In this document: one piece after another, positions 26,344 to 29,012 of the stretch
Position numbering within the stretch: position 1 is the stretch's first letter
Layout: every line of letters starts with the position of its first letter
Assembly: GCA_041158165.1 (NCBI GenBank)
Contig: JBEBBW010000019.1
Span: 1-29,012 of the forward strand
Reading direction: 5' to 3'
DNA length: 29,012 nucleotides
From: TMED14 sp041158165
Lineage (GTDB): Bacteria; Bacteroidota; Bacteroidia; Flavobacteriales; Schleiferiaceae
The notes under the pieces: generated by a model
Database searches by the model: none
The model's input: only the letters and a program-made list of their open reading frames with translations
What the model was told of the DNA's origin: nothing
Translations under genes and position numbers: made by a program

Positions 26344-27287
26344 TACGCGTTTGCGATGATGGTATCGGCCAGCTCCGTGCTGATGCGTTCCTGGGCCTCT
26401 TCAGTCGCGGCGCCGATGTGCGGAGTGAGCGAGAGCTTGTCGTGCATCAACAAATTGATGTGGGGCGTAGGCTCGTTGGTGAACACGTCGAGCGCAGCGC
26501 CAGCAAGGTGGCCGGAATCCAGCGCGTTCAGCAGGGCCTCTTCATTGACGACTCCGCCGCGAGCGGCGTTGACCAAGAATGCGCCTTTTTTCATTTTGGC
26601 GAGCTCGGCGGCACCGAGCACTTCGGCTTTACCGGCAATGTGGATGCTCACCGCATCGGCCGTAGCCAGCAGCTCGTCCATCGACAGCATCGCGGCCGAG
26701 GTCGACAGCTTTTGGCCGTCGGCAAAGGCTACGTCAAAGCTTCCGTCGGTCACAAAAGGGTCGTGGGCTACGACGCGCATTCCCAAGCCGTAGCCCTGGC
26801 GGGCTACCGCGCGGCCAATGCGGCCAAAGCCAATGATCCCTAAGGTTTTTCCGCGCAACTCAAGGCCCTTTCCGTAGGCTTTTTTGAGCCCGTCGAACTT
26901 GGCTTCGCCTTCGAGCGGCATCATGCGGTTGCTGTCGGGCAGAAAGCGCAGCAGTCCGCTCAAGTGGGCAAATACGAGTTCGGCCACGCTTTCAGAGCTG
27001 GCGGCCGGCGTATTGAATACGGTAACACCTTTGCTCTTAGCGTAGTCCACGTCGATGTTGTCCATGCCCACTCCGCCGCGACCGATCATTTTGAGGCCGG
27101 GGCAGGCGTCGATCAGCGCAGCGCGCGCCGTAGTCGCCGAACGCACCAGCAGCACGTCGACTTTTTCGGAATTAATGAAGTCGGCCAGCTGCTCCTGAGC
27201 CACTTTGATGGTGAGCACCGTGTGGCCGGCGGCTTCGAGCTTGGCTTGTCCCGACAGGGCAATACCGTCATTAGCGAGAACGATCAT
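26343..27287 (-). CDS. serA: D-3-phosphoglycerate dehydrogenase, short form
   Basis: First step of serine synthesis: 3-phosphoglycerate to 3-phosphohydroxypyruvate with NAD+. The 314-residue protein has the NAD-binding GFGRIG at 153-158, followed by an acidic strand, and catalytic Arg243 (AARGG), Glu272 (NEP) and His290 (TPHIG). It ends right after the catalytic core: there is no C-terminal ACT domain, so feedback inhibition by serine of the E. coli type is not expected. It starts 18 nt after serC and follows a perfect 9-bp tandem repeat. Confidence 0.95.
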   Translation of the reverse strand: MIVLANDGIALSGQAKLEAAGHTVLTIKVAQEQLADFINSEKVDVLLVRSATTARAALIDACPGLKMIGRGGVGMDNIDVDYAKSKGVTVFNTPAASSESVAELVFAHLSGLLRFLPDSNRMMPLEGEAKFDGLKKAYGKGLELRGKTLGIIGFGRIGRAVARQGYGLGMRVVAHDPFVTDGSFDVAFADGQKLSTSAAMLSMDELLATADAVSIHIAGKAEVLGAAELAKMKKGAFLVNAARGGVVNEEALLNALDSGHLAGAALDVFTNEPTPHINLLMHDKLSLTPHIGAATEEAQERISTELADTIIANA

Positions 27288-27289
27288 GA

Positions 27290-27307
27290 TAAACGATTTA
27301 AACGATT
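27290..27307. repeat. Perfect tandem 9-mer between serC and serA
   Basis: TAAACGATT occurs twice in direct succession (27290-27298, 27299-27307), covering the spacer and part of the serC stop codon. Such a unit could expand or contract by slippage and change the serC-serA spacing. Confidence 0.85.
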
Positions 27308-28382
27308 AGGCGCGGCGTTCCACTTCGCGCATGACTTCAACTAGGGCGTCCACGCTCGACTGCTCGAGGGCGTTGTACATCGACGCGCGGTATCCACCGA
27401 CGCTTCGGTGGCCGGCGAGGCCTACGAGTCCGGCTTCTTTGGCGAGTCCGTCAAAAAGGTCCTTGTGCGCCGCTTCGTCGTGCAGCAAAAAGCACGCGTT
27501 CATCGGCGAACGGTCTTCGGTTGCTGCGGTTCCGACAAAAAGCGGGTTGCGGTCGATCTCGCCGTACAGCGCGGCGGCACGGGCATTGGCACGGCGCTCC
27601 ATCTCGGGAAGTCCGCCCTGGGATTCCATCCAGCGAAGGGTTAACAAGCTGACGTAGAGTGAGAACACCGGCGGGGTATTGTACATCGACTCGCCCTTGA
27701 TGTGCACAGGGTAGTCAAACATGGTCGGGATCACCCGGCCCGATTTTCCGAGAATATCCTTGCGCACCACCACCAGCGTAGCGCCGGCGGGGCCGAGGTT
27801 TTTCTGGGCTCCGGCATAAATAAGGTCAAAGGCCGAGTAGTCCATTTGGCGGCTGAAAATGTCCGACGACATGTCGCAGACCATAAGGCTGTCCGTCTTC
27901 GGGAAGGTCTTCATTTGGGTGCCGAAAATGGTGTTGTTCGACGTGTAGTGCACGTAGTCCAGTCCGCTCGGAATCCCAAAACCCTTGGGGATGTAGCTGA
28001 AGTTTTTGTCCTTACTCGAGGCTAATTCAATCGCTTGGCCCGGGGCCAACTTTGAAGCTTCTTCAAGTGCCTTCGTTGCCCAGGTTCCGGTGTTTAAGTA
28101 GCCAGCACGACCAGTGGCCGTCAACAAGTTAAACGGCACCATGGCGAACTGGCTGCTGGCGCCGCCCTGAAGGAACAGCACCGCATAGTTGTCGCCGAGG
28201 CCCAGCGTAGACAGAACCCGCTGCTGCGCTTCTTCCATGACCGCCACAACCTTTTTGTCGCGGTGGCTTACCTCGAGCAGCGAGAGGCCCATGCCTTCAA
28301 ATTCGCGCACCGCGGCGGCGGCGCCTTCAAACACTTCCGGAGCCAAAATGCAAGGTCCAGCGGTAAAGTTGTGCATTTTCAT
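27306..28382 (-). CDS. serC: Phosphoserine aminotransferase
   Basis: PLP enzyme converting 3-phosphohydroxypyruvate and glutamate to phosphoserine. The 358-residue protein starts MKMHNFTAGPCILAPEVF, has the PLP phosphate-binding LQGGASSQFAMVPFNLL, the PLP lysine Lys194 in YAGAQKNLGPAG, and the C-terminal HRSVGGYRASMYNA motif. Length and motifs are normal. The start is ATG at 28382 (an alternative ATG is at 28376). It is the first gene of the operon, with a promoter box only 5 nt upstream. Confidence 0.98.
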   Translation of the reverse strand: MKMHNFTAGPCILAPEVFEGAAAAVREFEGMGLSLLEVSHRDKKVVAVMEEAQQRVLSTLGLGDNYAVLFLQGGASSQFAMVPFNLLTATGRAGYLNTGTWATKALEEASKLAPGQAIELASSKDKNFSYIPKGFGIPSGLDYVHYTSNNTIFGTQMKTFPKTDSLMVCDMSSDIFSRQMDYSAFDLIYAGAQKNLGPAGATLVVVRKDILGKSGRVIPTMFDYPVHIKGESMYNTPPVFSLYVSLLTLRWMESQGGLPEMERRANARAAALYGEIDRNPLFVGTAATEDRSPMNACFLLHDEAAHKDLFDGLAKEAGLVGLAGHRSVGGYRASMYNALEQSSVDALVEVMREVERRA

Positions 28383-28387
28383 AAGAA

Positions 28388-28418
28388 CAAAGGTAGGGGG
28401 CTTAGGTTAGGGCAAGGT
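28388..28418 (-). promoter_or_regulatory. Near-leaderless promoter of the serC operon
   Basis: On the minus strand TACCTTTG (28388-28395) is a full TAnnTTTG match, 5 nt before the ATG. Further upstream CCTTG provides a -33 TTG separated from the -7 box by 17 nt. This is the best complete Bacteroidota-type promoter in the window; it partly overlaps the stop end of the upstream gene. Confidence 0.7.
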
Positions 28419-29012
28419 TTCGAAGTGCCATTTTCCGTCGCGAAAAACAAGGCGATTTTGCACCGCGGTTGGGCCATAGTACCGGTACATTCCTTTTGGG
28501 GCGTCGCGCACCGGGGCCACCTCGTCGATTAGAATCACGCCGGGTTTCTCGGGGCGCACGCTTGCCGTAGCCGTGGGGCCATACCGCAGCACAAGCCGCT
28601 CGGGCGACTTTTTAAACACCTCGTCGTTGAATTTCTTCACCGCAAAAACACGGGCGCCAAAAACCAGACGGCTCCGCGTGGCGATAACGGGTTCTATGCC
28701 CTTCTCTTGCACGTCGTTGAGGTGGGGCTTGTACCACAGCGCTACATAATAGGTGCGCCCTCGGTCCTTCGTTTGAACGATTCGGTACACAATGGCCTCG
28801 GGCCATTGGCCGTCGCTTAGTGCGGACCAGGTCCATTCTCCGCGCCCGGCAGGCCGGCCCACCAAGCCGCGGTACGCGTATCCGCCGTCGTTCAGCGGGG
28901 CGTTGAGGGTGACCAGCGCGAACTTCTCGTCGGGGCTCTCGGTGCGCAACGCATTTTCGGGAAGCGCGGATTCACCCCGCCGCAGCGCTTCGAGGCTCAA
29001 CTCCGTCAAGCT
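28407..29012 (-). CDS. Uncharacterised Bacteroidota protein, 5' end beyond the window
   Basis: The reading frame is open to the right edge, so the start lies outside; 201 residues are visible. The visible part has no membrane helix. Segments such as RTYYVALWYKPH, SRLVFGARVF, GMYRYYGPTAV and the final LVFRDGKWHFETLP resemble the C-terminus of a widespread secreted Bacteroidota family of unknown function, as I remember it, in which the end reads as a Gly-Tyr-Tyr-rich strand and a KGKW segment. The N-terminal signal peptide expected for that family cannot be checked. Function unknown. Confidence 0.7.
   Translation of the reverse strand, partial: SLTELSLEALRRGESALPENALRTESPDEKFALVTLNAPLNDGGYAYRGLVGRPAGRGEWTWSALSDGQWPEAIVYRIVQTKDRGRTYYVALWYKPHLNDVQEKGIEPVIATRSRLVFGARVFAVKKFNDEVFKKSPERLVLRYGPTATASVRPEKPGVILIDEVAPVRDAPKGMYRYYGPTAVQNRLVFRDGKWHFETLP

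Overview
This window is a bacterial chromosome segment, very probably from a member of the Bacteroidota close to the Flavobacteriales. The evidence is a gldF-gldG gliding-motility homologue in the same cluster as dnaN, a PorT-like outer-membrane protein, a Bacteroidota-type P5C dehydrogenase, proteins closest to flavobacterial versions, genes without Shine-Dalgarno sequences, and several TAnnTTTG (-7) promoter boxes. The DNA looks GC-rich (my impression is well above 50%), which is unusual for that order, so I do not name a genus.

Layout. 1-2900 is the end of an rRNA operon: a 23S gene lacking about 190 nt at its 5' end, the 5S gene and a strong intrinsic terminator. 2922-4688 (+) is a predicted outer-membrane porin-like protein. 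It converges on a minus-strand block of accA-dnaB (own promoter) preceded by tgt-lptF/G-DMT transporter. A compact divergent promoter at 10412-10457 drives tgt leftward and a glycosyltransferase-rsmG pair rightward. rsmG converges on a P5C dehydrogenase gene. The minus-strand run 13941-20269 is tightly packed: SAM-hydrolase-like protein, ABM-domain protein, a fused GldF-GldG, a DUF4340 protein, the DNA polymerase clamp dnaN and a PPP-type phosphatase; the P5C dehydrogenase lies downstream. A divergent promoter at 20270-20296 also serves phoH-purC-ompB (+). A bidirectional terminator at 22871-22907 separates this from the last minus-strand operon: serC-serA-DUF1015-yggS-exonuclease/GIY-YIG-small Cys-rich secreted protein, with a near-leaderless promoter in front of serC. 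A truncated gene runs off the right edge.

How the genes work together. The window is mostly core housekeeping: translation (rRNA, Tgt queuosine, RsmG, PhoH), replication (DnaB, DnaN), fatty acid and LPS supply (AccA, LptF/G), purine (PurC) and serine/PLP metabolism (SerC, SerA, YggS), and envelope or motility functions (GldFG, barrels). Genes overlap by 1-14 nt or lie a few nt apart; no non-coding stretch exceeds about 60 nt, so no region over 300 nt lacks a gene. I found no tRNA, CRISPR, insertion sequence, prophage or defence island.

I see no clear new multi-gene system. The most interesting points are the single-chain GldF-GldG, a Tgt without its three zinc cysteines, a SAM-hydrolase family member without the usual active-site motifs, an A2057-U2611 pair in 23S rRNA, near-leaderless promoters, and heptamer-periodic repeats next to stop codons.
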